64,000 bases of DNA from CAZUGA01 sp964619885. Its GTDB lineage: Bacteria > Pseudomonadota > Gammaproteobacteria > Methylococcales > UBA1147. Made by a program: the position numbers and the translations under genes. The stretch covers positions 62,001 through 126,000 of the forward strand of contig CAZUGA010000005.1 in the NCBI GenBank assembly GCA_964619885.1. The letters are read 5' to 3'. Of the stretch, positions 8,430 to 17,818 are shown piece after piece. Position 1 is the stretch's first letter; every line of letters starts with the position of its first letter. The notes under the pieces were generated by a model. That model had not been told where the DNA came from and ran no database searches. It was given only the letters and a program-made list of their open reading frames with translations.

Positions 8430-9878
8430 CTACCCGGTCAGAATAATTTTCGCAGCTAAACTACGAACATCTTTGTCAACCAGGAAAATAACGACTAACT
8501 GTAGCAATGCCACCATTGTCAGACCTATTATTATCTCGCTTGAAAATGATAACCCGGGAACCATGCAAACACCGATAATTAGCGGAAGAAATATGGCGAA
8601 CTTACCGATTATCAACAATAAAAACTGGCTAAAAGACACTCTTATTTTTGACAGCAAAACAATTACACCGACCAAATAAACCGTGCAAGAAACAACACTC
8701 AGTATTGTTAACGTATTTAATATCGGCCACCCGAGGCTCGACGGGACTATCAATGCTGCAGCATGAAGTATCAAAGAAATAGCATCAAATAACAGACGCT
8801 GCTTTTGCTGTTCCAATACATCAAAAAATATACTGCATATCCGGTATAGGAAGAAAATTGCCAGTGCTGGCGACAAAATTTCAACATAACGTCCGGCTAT
8901 TTCCCATTCTGCGCCAAATATCAAACTAAACAAACGTGGAGCATAAGCCAACAAGACTATTACCGTGGGTAGCACCAGATATAACACCGCGCTCATCAAC
9001 TTGAGTGTATTCGGTCCAAGATCTCTACCTTGATTGTTGTCTTCTACACATTTTTGCAAAAAAGTTCTAGATAATGCATTTACCGTCAATTGCGCAGGAA
9101 TATTCAAAACGCGTTGACCCAATGCGTAGAAACCAGTCTCGGCAGGAGAATAAAAGCCCATTAAAACCCATATCGGAAGCGCTCGGTTTACCGGCGATAA
9201 CAAATGGGCCCAGGTCGAAAATAATGGAAAGTTTCTGTATGTGTATGCAGATTTTTTTACCCGCTGCCATTTTTTTGAACAAATTTGAGACTTTAATCGG
9301 GTAAAGCGTCCACCGCGTAATAGGATATTGAGCGCACAAAAAAGCCCAACCAGTCGACCCACCAGCAAACCATAATATGATGCGTGATTAAATACCAATA
9401 AGAATAGAACAAAGCTACGGTCTGAAATTGATTCCAGAAATCGGGACCATCCCATGCGGCTGAATGACTTTTCCCGCAATGACCAAAAGTTAATACTTTG
9501 TACGGTCCCGACTAGCATTACGCCAATCGCAACCAGAAACAAAAACCACGCATCTATATAGTCAGGTCGCTCGGACCATAGGATGTAGATTCCGGCACAG
9601 ATTACCGAAATCAACGTCGTTGAAAAGATTACCGAACAAAGGGACAAAGTAACAAGATCGGTCGCGATCTCTTCATTTTTCGGTAACATGCTGGCATTGC
9701 TGAATCGTAACGTAGAAACCGCCCCTAATACCGTCACGAGAGAATAATAGACCGAGAATACACCGAACATATCCGGTGAATAATATCGAGTGATAATTGG
9801 TATGGTTACAAAAGCAAAAAGTTGGGCACCAAACGACCCTGCCATCAATTTGGCAGCATTGCGCGCGAATTGAGACAT
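8430..9878 (-). CDS. Polysaccharide flippase (Wzx/oligosaccharide flippase family)
   Basis: It is predicted to flip undecaprenyl-linked repeat units across the inner membrane for polymerisation. The 482 residues form about 12 to 14 hydrophobic helices in the even pattern of MATE/MviN-like oligosaccharide exporters. The start FARNAAKLMAGSFGAQLFAFVTIPIITRYYSPDMFGVFS is characteristic of O-antigen and EPS flippases. The GFYSPAETGFYALGQRVLNIPAQL region is the matching second half. It lies in the middle of the minus-strand EPS operon. No Wzy-type polymerase or Wza-type exporter is present in the window, so those functions must be coded elsewhere, perhaps past the left edge. Confidence 0.88.
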   Translation of the reverse strand: MSQFARNAAKLMAGSFGAQLFAFVTIPIITRYYSPDMFGVFSVYYSLVTVLGAVSTLRFSNASMLPKNEEIATDLVTLSLCSVIFSTTLISVICAGIYILWSERPDYIDAWFLFLVAIGVMLVGTVQSINFWSLREKSFSRMGWSRFLESISDRSFVLFLLVFNHASYYGLLVGRLVGLFCALNILLRGGRFTRLKSQICSKKWQRVKKSAYTYRNFPLFSTWAHLLSPVNRALPIWVLMGFYSPAETGFYALGQRVLNIPAQLTVNALSRTFLQKCVEDNNQGRDLGPNTLKLMSAVLYLVLPTVIVLLAYAPRLFSLIFGAEWEIAGRYVEILSPALAIFFLYRICSIFFDVLEQQKQRLLFDAISLILHAAALIVPSSLGWPILNTLTILSVVSCTVYLVGVIVLLSKIRVSFSQFLLLIIGKFAIFLPLIIGVCMVPGLSFSSEIIIGLTMVALLQLVVIFLVDKDVRSLAAKIILTG

Positions 9879-9911
9879 TCTTAGTCAATACCATCCACTA
9901 GAAGAACCCCA

Positions 9912-11123
9912 CTAAATCGAGCATATTTTTTTATACGTCGTATCGACCCGGTCCGCGATAACCGCGTAAGATCTGTTTTCCTCGATATATTGGCGCCCAT
10001 CGCGCGCCATTCTTTCAGCTTTCTCCGGATCATCCAACAATCCTACAATTGCGTCCGCAAATGCGCTTTCGTCATATTCTACACAAACACCGCCCGCGCT
10101 TTGCTCTATCACCAGTCGTTGCTCCGGATGGTCGTTGGCAACAACGGGCTTGGCCAGAGCCATATATTCAATTAGTTTGGTGGGCGATGTTGAATTTAAA
10201 ATGGGCGTTGGATAAAACGGAGATACACAAACATCGGCCTGACTCACGTACCCCCATGCACGCTCCATCGGCAAAAACCCTGTCATTCGAACTCGGTTAT
10301 CAATGTCTAAATCCTCCGCCTGCTGGCGAATTAGAATTTCGTCACTTTCACAGTCCCCCGCTCCAACCAAATACAGCACTGCTTCAGGATGGTGTTTTAG
10401 TACTATGGCAAGCACTCGAACCAAAAAATCAACGCGCCTAGTTTTCACCAAAGTACCCAGATAAACCAACCATTTTTCGTTGCTTGGCTTGCCTGGCAAA
10501 TCTCCTGAAAATGGATACTCGATTCTTTGAAGATCGACCCCCATCGGGACAGCCGTCATTTTCTCGGGCGCTATTCCTTCCTTTTGTATATCGCGTTTCA
10601 TTTGTTCGCTTTGAACGAACACGTGGACTGACGCCGGCAAAATAATTTTGTATAAAATAAATTTATAAAAATGGCCTCTGACACGATACATTATTGGGTA
10701 GCGCGCACTCCCATCAGCGACCCGGTATAGCGAAGCTTCCGGGAATGGGAACGATAACCAATAAATAAACGGTGTATTCGTCATTCGGGCGGCGAGAATT
10801 GCAAACAATGCCGCCACAAATTTGTCTTTAACCTGGATAAAATCGTACTTATTACGCCATGCCATCCAAAATACGTGCAAATCATTAATCCCACCACCTA
10901 CGTGCTTCAGTAACCGATGCACGCGCGATTTTCCAGAATTCATGGCGCCAATTCGAAGCTTACACCGCAACCACTCCGTTTCATAAGACCGTCGACATGG
11001 TTTTGCAGATTGCATCAACCAATCTATCTGATGACCACGGCTGCGCAATTCCTGAAAAAATAGCACTTTCACATCCACGCGAAATGGCGGAAAGCGATCT
11101 GAGGTTAAAAATAGATATTTCAA
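9912..11123 (-). CDS. GT4-family glycosyltransferase
   Basis: Third GT-B fold glycosyltransferase of the EPS operon. The protein starts KYLFLTSDRFPPFRVDVKVLF and carries FVQSEQMKRDI, LVYLGTLVKTRRVDFLVRVL and SPTKLIEYMALAKPVVANDHPE, the last being the donor-binding loop that corresponds to E-x7-E. The start must be the TTG at 11123 or later, because a TAG lies in frame just two codons upstream. No good ribosome site precedes the TTG. I keep it because the first residues after it match the family N-terminus. It lies 33 bases before the flippase gene. Sugar specificity is unknown. Confidence 0.82.
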   Translation of the reverse strand: MKYLFLTSDRFPPFRVDVKVLFFQELRSRGHQIDWLMQSAKPCRRSYETEWLRCKLRIGAMNSGKSRVHRLLKHVGGGINDLHVFWMAWRNKYDFIQVKDKFVAALFAILAARMTNTPFIYWLSFPFPEASLYRVADGSARYPIMYRVRGHFYKFILYKIILPASVHVFVQSEQMKRDIQKEGIAPEKMTAVPMGVDLQRIEYPFSGDLPGKPSNEKWLVYLGTLVKTRRVDFLVRVLAIVLKHHPEAVLYLVGAGDCESDEILIRQQAEDLDIDNRVRMTGFLPMERAWGYVSQADVCVSPFYPTPILNSTSPTKLIEYMALAKPVVANDHPEQRLVIEQSAGGVCVEYDESAFADAIVGLLDDPEKAERMARDGRQYIEENRSYAVIADRVDTTYKKICSI

Positions 11124-11304
11124 CTTAGGCTACAAATAAAAAACCAAAAACGACACAACACTCACCCGCTTGTTCAGTAACTACGTATCGGTAATTACCG
11201 ACAAACCACTCAAATAGAAATTCTTTCTTTCGCCAATCACGCCCTGACGATAAGCTTGGAACGTTCCAGAAACCTTCGCATTCTCTCCCTACATCGGCTG
11301 CTCG

Positions 11305-12762
11305 TCAGGGAATAATTCCCGCACGAACCAGAATGACGGGTGATTGGGTTATAGTGATGCTTGATCCCGGATCGACTTTAAGTTTTTTACCGGAAATATC
11401 CAATGTGTTAACAATCCCTGATATCTGACTGGGCTGTAGCGTAACCGGTTTATCTTTAGTCCATACAACAGAAAAATCTTTACCAGGCTGACCCGTTTTT
11501 ACGAAGCGGTGTTCTGAAATCCCCTGAACATTAGCCAAAAGCCCGGGAGCGGGCACCGTCCCAGAAAGTGATTTAGCTATAAGTTGGTAACACACCGCCG
11601 CTTGCGAGGGAACGAATACCGACGCTACCCGGCTACTTCGAAAAAGCTTCGCTGTTGGACTACGGTTGTGATGAAATCTTATATTCCAATACTGAATTCG
11701 ATCGATACCGCGAGAAGCTAAGATGGAAAAGTTTTTGGCAAGATATTCGGCGTGCTGTGATTCCGAATAGCGCGACATATCGGCAACTCTCGCTTTACGA
11801 CCATTCCAGGCACGCCCAACCTTGGTTGGAATTCGATAACCAACCTCTGTCGCTATCACCGGCCGTTTGCTGCCCGCCGCTACCATCTTACGGTCTAACC
11901 AATCGAGAACTTGCGGCATCACCCGCCAATCATGGTAATAATGAAACTGTAAATAATCCAATTTATTAGAATCCGCTACCGTAGCGTTGGCAATAGCGGC
12001 CCGCCGTTTACTTTCTTCTTGCTCCATTTTCCATTTGAACGAAGCGAGATCCTTCGGATTTTTCCGGTCATAGTTGAATTTTTTAAAAAAACGGAACCCT
12101 TCAACCAAACCTTTTTGTTTGACAATATCCTGCGCGATAGCAATACCCAAAGAGAATGCCGAAACACCGTGATCGGCGATAGATGCGCCAGGGTCATTAG
12201 CCCGGATTGCCAACAAAGCGGTTTTAAGCAATTTGTTATACCTGGGATAATCCACCCATGTTTTGCCATTAAGCCGTTGATGATCTACTTCATTACCCAC
12301 CAAGTAAACATCAGCGTCGTCAGCAGCAACCTTGGTCAAACCTACAACCCAATCATAATATTTACTGTTATAACCGTAGTTCTGCGCAGTATCTTCCAAC
12401 TTGTCATACATCTCGTTAGTTTCAACCAAACGCATTACAACTCCAATCCCCCGATCTCTGTGCTCTTTTAGAACACGGCTCAAACGCCGAAATTCGTCTG
12501 GTCCATCTACCCCTTGCCGCACTGTAACAATATTCCACGATGCACCCAGTTCACCATATTTACCCAAATTGGCAACAGCGACTTCCCACTTTACGCGTTT
12601 ATCCCCACTTAACTTTTTCTGCTCTCCAAGCCCCTCGCCATCCTGCCAAATATGGGGCCAAATCATAGTTCTCAGTCCAATTGATATACCAGCTATCAAA
12701 TTCAATGGAAGCAATAAGCTAGATATCAGAAGTAAAATTTGAAATTTTGATAACAGTCTCAT
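11305..12762 (-). CDS. Secreted clan GH-A-like glycoside hydrolase
   Basis: This is a probable periplasmic or extracellular glycosidase of the TIM-barrel type. Residues 1-25 form a signal peptide (FQILLLISSLLLPLNLIAG). Then comes a (beta/alpha)8-like domain with the two acidic residues expected in clan GH-A: Glu158 in YLVGNEVDH as acid/base and Glu306 in VIATEVGYR as nucleophile. A C-terminal beta-rich stretch (from about residue 400) completes the 485 residues. A glycosidase within an EPS operon commonly trims or releases polymer. It starts directly after the stop of the sulfotransferase gene (TAA then ATG), so the two are co-translated. The specific GH family and substrate are not determined. 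Confidence 0.75.
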   Translation of the reverse strand: MRLLSKFQILLLISSLLLPLNLIAGISIGLRTMIWPHIWQDGEGLGEQKKLSGDKRVKWEVAVANLGKYGELGASWNIVTVRQGVDGPDEFRRLSRVLKEHRDRGIGVVMRLVETNEMYDKLEDTAQNYGYNSKYYDWVVGLTKVAADDADVYLVGNEVDHQRLNGKTWVDYPRYNKLLKTALLAIRANDPGASIADHGVSAFSLGIAIAQDIVKQKGLVEGFRFFKKFNYDRKNPKDLASFKWKMEQEESKRRAAIANATVADSNKLDYLQFHYYHDWRVMPQVLDWLDRKMVAAGSKRPVIATEVGYRIPTKVGRAWNGRKARVADMSRYSESQHAEYLAKNFSILASRGIDRIQYWNIRFHHNRSPTAKLFRSSRVASVFVPSQAAVCYQLIAKSLSGTVPAPGLLANVQGISEHRFVKTGQPGKDFSVVWTKDKPVTLQPSQISGIVNTLDISGKKLKVDPGSSITITQSPVILVRAGIIP

Positions 12763-13560
12763 TTAGAATCGCTCTTTGTCGTACGGCAGGAAATTTAACG
12801 TTTCCGAATACACCGGAGAGCAAGCAATATCTATGGCTGCTTGTGATCGGCTGGAGAGTCTATTGCTTTTGTGTAAACTTTTACGGTGGATCATTGCGGC
12901 TGACTCACGCCGGTACGGCAATTCAATGAATTGATAAATAACCGGTAAGATACTATCAGGAAATTTCACCAAATCGTCATAGTCGACGACTAAAACCCGG
13001 TCTTGACCCAGATTATCCATCAGCTCAAAAAGTTGTCGATTTTTGGCATTGTAGGAACAACACGCGCGCGATAAGGGACTAATACTCCAAAGACCCCATT
13101 TTTCATATCGCAATTTCTGTTTTTCCGTTAATTCGGTGTAACCACAATATTGAAATAATTCATTAAACGCAAAACGCCCCCAATTGTGGATCATTGACCT
13201 AACAACCGACAGTGGATTACGAACTACCCATATCAATTTATCCGTATTCGCGGTTTCATAATAATCACGAAAACATTCATTGAGATAGGTGGTCTGAAAA
13301 CAATAACGTCCTTTGGGTTGGTGTTCGACAGTGCCCGAAAGTATCAACGCAGCGTCGAGCTCATCGTCCCGCCCAAATTGAAAATCCGTCATCTCTTGGC
13401 TAGCTGTAATGATTCGCGATAGCATAGTTGTACCGGACCTTTGGCAACCGGCAACGTATACTGATCGAGAAAATTCTCCGTGGCGACCAAGTAATGGGAC
13501 AGATTTATTGCGCACCAACCGCCTAAATTGTTTCCAGCTGGCTACGCGATTATCGGTCAA
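12763..13560 (-). CDS. Sulfotransferase family protein
   Basis: It is predicted to transfer sulfate from PAPS to a sugar hydroxyl. The 5'-phosphosulfate loop is visible as GCQRSGTTMLSR, and the 3'-phosphate site as WVVRNPLSVVRSMIHNWG. Both are standard for the carbohydrate sulfotransferase superfamily. A DDLVKFPDSIL stretch matches the C-terminal region. I choose the TTG at 13560, because AAAAGG lies eight bases upstream. Another TTG two codons earlier is too close to that site. The gene overlaps nothing but abuts the glycosidase. Its presence suggests that the exopolysaccharide is sulfated, which fits a marine or saline habitat. That is inference, since the acceptor is not shown. Confidence 0.82.
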   Translation of the reverse strand: MTDNRVASWKQFRRLVRNKSVPLLGRHGEFSRSVYVAGCQRSGTTMLSRIITASQEMTDFQFGRDDELDAALILSGTVEHQPKGRYCFQTTYLNECFRDYYETANTDKLIWVVRNPLSVVRSMIHNWGRFAFNELFQYCGYTELTEKQKLRYEKWGLWSISPLSRACCSYNAKNRQLFELMDNLGQDRVLVVDYDDLVKFPDSILPVIYQFIELPYRRESAAMIHRKSLHKSNRLSSRSQAAIDIACSPVYSETLNFLPYDKERF

Positions 13561-13675
13561 AATCAATACCTTTTGGTTGGGACGATTGATGCAATGCTAA
13601 GATGGCCACCGATTAGGGACGCTATCGGCAGTCAACTGTTGCGATATCGAAATCAAATTGGCCCTGGAAAAGTAC

Positions 13676-14551
13676 TCAGGGTTTTATTCCTCTAACGACA
13701 GTTTGAGCGCTCGGTTCAATTTTCTGGTTTTTTAATGGAATAACGCCATTGGCCTCACGATCCTGCGCAACCGCTTGAACCAACTTTGAGCCAATGATTT
13801 TTTGCTCTTCCGCAAACCCATAAACCATTGCCATATCACAAATCATGTTGATCAATCGCGGAACGCCGCCACTGTATCTATAAACATATTCGCACGCGGC
13901 GTCGGTAAAAATAGACAGATTCTGCGCACCGGCGACCGATAATCGGTGGCTGATGTAAGTCTTGGTATCTTGTAAATTAAGCGCGGTAAGATGAAAATCG
14001 AACACTACGCGTTGCGCGAACTGCTCTAATTCAGGTTTTCTTAGCTTATCTTTAAGCTGAGATTGCCCAACTAGAATCATTTGCAACATCTGCTTTTTAC
14101 CAACGTTGATGTTGGACAACATTCGTAACTCTTCTAAGGTCTCAACATCCAAGTTGTGCGCTTCATCAACCACCAACACAACCCGACGATATTGACTGTA
14201 TTCCTGCCGAACAAAATCAACCAGGATCTCATACATCTCAACCTTTCCCTTTCTACTAAACGGCAACTTAAACGCCATCAATACCCACTGTAGCAACTCG
14301 CCAATAGAAGCTTGCCCATTGTTGATAACGCCAAAGGTAACGCCTTTCTCTTCGCTATTTAATAGGTTCTGAACCAGGGTAGTCTTACCGGTCCCTATTT
14401 CCCCTGTTAGTACAAAAAAAGGAGCCCCATTCATCAACGCATACTCCAGCATCATCATCGCCATTCGATGTTGCCGAGTAGGTAAAATAAACTCCGGATC
14501 CGGTAGAACAGTAAAAGGATTTAGATTTAGTCCATAAAATGCTTTATACAT
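13676..14551 (-). CDS. ExeA-like AAA ATPase of the XrtA/PEP-CTERM-associated type
   Basis: This is a P-loop ATPase of the kind found beside chain-length and tyrosine-kinase genes in exosortase-A polysaccharide loci. MYKAFYGLNLNPFTVLPDPEF is the hallmark start of ExeA/GspA-like ATPases. Walker A is GEIGTGKTT (residues 50-58) and Walker B is VVLVVDEAHN (124-133). GGVPRLINMICDMAM is the sensor-2 region. The protein has 291 residues with a short basic-polar tail. Its cellular job in EPS assembly is not established. It lies between the sulfotransferase and the BY-kinase genes. Confidence 0.85.
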   Translation of the reverse strand: MYKAFYGLNLNPFTVLPDPEFILPTRQHRMAMMMLEYALMNGAPFFVLTGEIGTGKTTLVQNLLNSEEKGVTFGVINNGQASIGELLQWVLMAFKLPFSRKGKVEMYEILVDFVRQEYSQYRRVVLVVDEAHNLDVETLEELRMLSNINVGKKQMLQMILVGQSQLKDKLRKPELEQFAQRVVFDFHLTALNLQDTKTYISHRLSVAGAQNLSIFTDAACEYVYRYSGGVPRLINMICDMAMVYGFAEEQKIIGSKLVQAVAQDREANGVIPLKNQKIEPSAQTVVRGIKP

Positions 14552-14641
14552 GCGGTTTTATGTTTTCAATATAATGGTTGATCTCAGACAAGTACTTGAG
14601 AATAAGCAGAAATTATTAGCATTAATAATGCCCATAACCGT

Positions 14642-15460
14642 TCACCGACTCACGCCTCTTCCCAATCTTTTCTCCGAAATGATATTTCGCTTCGATTTAT
14701 TCAATACGGTTCCCAACACGGGTGTCGCCGTAAGATTCTCTATGGCTTCCTTTACTTGCTGTTTTTTTGACCGCCCTTCTTCAACAACCAATAGCGCGGC
14801 GTCAATATAGGGTAAAAAAGCCAAAGCGTCACTGCGATCTATGATTGGAGGAACGTCAAAAATAACTATCCTCGACTGATATTTGGATTTAAGTTCATTC
14901 ACTAAACGTGCCATTTTTTTAGAGCCCAACATTTCCGAAGAATTAAGAACCGCAGACCCTGCCGGCAGTAAAATCAATTTTTGAATGCCTGGATTTACTA
15001 GCATCTCACCAATTCCACCAAGATCACCGTCGTCATTCAAAAAGTCACTAAGCCCTCGCCCGTCCGGCAATTCAAAAAATTTGTGCAGTGATGGATTTTC
15101 AATATTCGTATCGACCAGTAACACAGAATGGTCCAATTCCATCGCGACGCTAATTGCCAAATTGATCGCGATTAGGCTCTTGCCGGTTTGTGCTTCTGCG
15201 CTAGTTACAGCGATCGTATTCCATCCCTTTGAATGGAGTAGTTGCAGGACACGGGTCCGCAATTGACGAAAAGTTTCGGTCCAACGATTGCTCTCAACTC
15301 CCCCAATCAAACGACTTCGCTTTAATACCTGGGTATCAACGGTTTTGACTGGCGTATCGGTATAGGCGATTTTATGTAAATTTTCGTCGTGCGGTCCAAC
15401 TTCAATCCCGGCGATTCGAGCTTCTTTTGCTTTCGCCAACGCTGTTTGAATATGTTCCAA
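14642..15460 (-). CDS. CpsD/CapB-type bacterial tyrosine kinase (BY-kinase), cytoplasmic half
   Basis: BY-kinases regulate polysaccharide length and export by cycles of tyrosine phosphorylation with a Wzz-type membrane partner, here the next gene upstream. The Walker A region reads SAEAQTGKSLIAINLA, where most homologues have GEGKS/T; the lysine and serine are kept. Walker A' is VLLVDTNIENPSLH and Walker B is IVIFDVPPI. The 272-residue protein lacks the membrane half, as in CpsD systems. No tyrosine occurs in the last 45 or so residues, so the usual C-terminal phosphotyrosine cluster is missing. It could still act as an ATPase that gates the chain-length protein. Confidence 0.85.
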   Translation of the reverse strand: MEHIQTALAKAKEARIAGIEVGPHDENLHKIAYTDTPVKTVDTQVLKRSRLIGGVESNRWTETFRQLRTRVLQLLHSKGWNTIAVTSAEAQTGKSLIAINLAISVAMELDHSVLLVDTNIENPSLHKFFELPDGRGLSDFLNDDGDLGGIGEMLVNPGIQKLILLPAGSAVLNSSEMLGSKKMARLVNELKSKYQSRIVIFDVPPIIDRSDALAFLPYIDAALLVVEEGRSKKQQVKEAIENLTATPVLGTVLNKSKRNIISEKRLGRGVSR

Positions 15461-15586
15461 TTCTTTACTCCGAATTTATTGTTTTAGCGGCTTTCAATAT
15501 CGGTCGTATGCGAAGCTTTATAGTTATCGAACCTATCTTCGAAGCATAAGCCGCCGATAATCGATCTTGGCAAAAACTAACCAAAA

Positions 15587-17281
15587 TCAGCCGGATTTCG
15601 CGAGAACAACAACCAACCCAATGACAAATATTGTTGTTCCGGCAACCACCGCCATTTTCTTTGTAGAAGTTCTCACATCAGTGTCATGATCGTCTTCCAG
15701 ATAAGGGACTGTGACCAGTGGAGCAACTCCAACAACAGACAAAATTGCCGCCTCATCATGAATTGAGCTATCCAACATCTCCAACACGATTGCAAGACCA
15801 ACACCACACACTATAGCCAATAGGAAGCCCAAAAATAAAATAATTTTTCGGTTGGGTTTGATCGGAAGCAGTGGATATTCTGCAGGTTCAATCAGAGAAA
15901 ATCTCTCACCCTTTCGCTCCGTCTCCAATTTCTGGGATATCTTAGCTTCCATTTCCTTGGATCTTATTTCCTCGAATCTACTCGTTTTATTTTTGTAACG
16001 TCGCAATAATTCTTGATATTCCAACTCCACTTGAGGCGCTTGGGTTAATCTGTTGCGGATTTCAGTTTGCTTAACTTCAAGCTCCTTTTTCCTAGCGTTT
16101 AACGCGTTTAATTCGCCACCAACAGCCGCGAGGTGACTTCGCGTCACAATATATGCGGGATTTTCTGGCGCTAAGCCGGCATTTGCAGAAGATCGTCGGC
16201 TCGTGGACGGCATAGCTTTCAGATTTCTAATTTGCCGTTGAAGCTTGCGGACCTGGGGATGTTGATCGGAATAACGCTTCTGCAATGAAGCCAATTGTGA
16301 CTGAGCATCGTGTAATTGTTGATTTAACACTGACTGGCTAGGACCCTGTCCAAGCTCCGCCTCCAAAACCTGAATCTCCCGCCGCATCCGCGTTACACTA
16401 GGATGATCTGCTGAATAACGCGATAATAACGTAGGATATTGAGAGCGCAACATATTTAGCTTGGCAGATTTACTGAGTACACGTTCACCTCGTTCGGTGG
16501 TAACTCCGCCAAAAGGGTCAAGCTGCGCAAACTCGCCTTGTAGAAGGAATTTTCTTTCCTGTAGCGTTGCTATCTGCGCGTTAATATTAATCATTTCTCT
16601 ATCCAAACCTTCCAACTGGCTGAAATTGTAATGATTCAATTCGGGTAATTGATTTACGTTGTTCTTTTTGAATACGGATATATTTTCCTCATCTACACGT
16701 ATTTCCTCCTGCAACTTATTTGCTTCTTCAGCCAGAAAGTTCGCTGCTTCGATCGCAGCATGTGCACGACTGCCGGCATTTTCATTGAGAAACAAATCCG
16801 AAATTTCGCTGGCAACCTTCTGCGCTGTTTCTGGGTCTCGATAATCAAACGCCACGGTAAATGCGATAGTCACTTGCCCGGCTCTTCCGCTGTTTGGATC
16901 CATAACATCTGCACTAATAGTCTCGATATGAATCGCCTCGCGCATTGTTGCAATAACCATCTCTATTGGTTGGCTTTCCAATTCTTCGTGGTAGAGCCCA
17001 AATTTTTCTATTACTTTTGCCAAATTTGCGCGCGTCATCACCCGTTGACTGATAGATTGAATTCTCTGATCTGCAAATGTAGAAACCGAGGCCCGAACCA
17101 AATCACTGGGAATTTCTTGCTCTTCAATCAATATTCGAGCGGTTGATTGGTAAACGGGTGGCAATAGGAGCGCCAGAAGAAAGGCCAACACAAATATCAA
17201 CGCGAATGGTCCAATGACCGCAATTTTCCGCCGTATCAGTATCTCTATATAATCGTTCAAGCTGTGTTCCAACTCAACCAT
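15587..17281 (-). CDS. Polysaccharide chain-length determinant (Wzz/GumC-like, XrtA-system type)
   Basis: This inner-membrane co-polymerase sets exopolysaccharide length and links synthesis to export. It has the two expected membrane helices, near residues 20-40 (IAVIGPFALIFVLAFLLALLL) and near 480-500 (IILFLGFLLAIVCGVGLAIVL), plus an extra hydrophobic segment at the C-terminus (VVAGTTIFVIGLVVVLA). Between them lie long coiled coils (residues about 190-450). PNRKIILFLGFLLAI marks the second helix with its proline-rich lead-in. The length of 564 residues fits the XrtA-associated group. GGAG precedes the ATG at good distance. It is the first gene of the minus-strand EPS operon, and its promoter should lie in 17282-17818. 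Confidence 0.85.
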   Translation of the reverse strand: MVELEHSLNDYIEILIRRKIAVIGPFALIFVLAFLLALLLPPVYQSTARILIEEQEIPSDLVRASVSTFADQRIQSISQRVMTRANLAKVIEKFGLYHEELESQPIEMVIATMREAIHIETISADVMDPNSGRAGQVTIAFTVAFDYRDPETAQKVASEISDLFLNENAGSRAHAAIEAANFLAEEANKLQEEIRVDEENISVFKKNNVNQLPELNHYNFSQLEGLDREMININAQIATLQERKFLLQGEFAQLDPFGGVTTERGERVLSKSAKLNMLRSQYPTLLSRYSADHPSVTRMRREIQVLEAELGQGPSQSVLNQQLHDAQSQLASLQKRYSDQHPQVRKLQRQIRNLKAMPSTSRRSSANAGLAPENPAYIVTRSHLAAVGGELNALNARKKELEVKQTEIRNRLTQAPQVELEYQELLRRYKNKTSRFEEIRSKEMEAKISQKLETERKGERFSLIEPAEYPLLPIKPNRKIILFLGFLLAIVCGVGLAIVLEMLDSSIHDEAAILSVVGVAPLVTVPYLEDDHDTDVRTSTKKMAVVAGTTIFVIGLVVVLAKSG

Positions 17282-17549
17282 TTACACTCCACTCAACATA
17301 TTCAAAACATAGGGATTGAAAATTTTTTCCTGCTGACGACATAAAATTCGGCACAAGTCTTGTTAATTCTGTTGTCGAATCAACTCAGAACATTCCCAAC
17401 GATTACCATTACGGCATGATTGCTTGATTCAGGATAATCTCTTAGCTTCGTTCAGAAACCAACATGATTGAGATCAATATCGGCTAAATAGATTCCAAAT
17501 AGAATAGGCTGGCCAATTTTCGTGGAATAACCCAGGAGCTTTTTCAATC

Positions 17550-17579
17550 CGAGTAATGATTAACAATTATCGTTACTCC
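17550..17579. promoter_or_regulatory. Imperfect 30-base inverted repeat upstream of the EPS operon
   Basis: The 537-base gap 17282-17818 between waaA and the chain-length gene has no convincing gene. It contains two near-identical arms in opposite orientation, GAGTAATGATTA (17551) and, on the other strand, GAGTAACGATAA. They are centred on an AT-rich core about 270 bases before the EPS operon start. The dyad is AT-rich and has no U-tract, so it fits an operator better than a terminator. No regulator gene is adjacent. Confidence 0.35.
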
Positions 17580-17818
17580 GACATTCAACTTATCCATTCA
17601 AGCGGTTTCCAGACCGGCTATCACCAAATGCAACAATAATTCAGCATACATCCAATCTAACACGTCGTCCGATTCTGCATGCCCTGAATTTTTTTGTCAA
17701 TAACCTCACAATTTGTCGGGTCTTTAGAATTCAATCTCAACGCTTGCAATCAGCAGAGGAATTTCAAGCTTAAAATCTAAGTCTAATTTTCTTAAGATGG
17801 GAACACAACTTCACGAGT

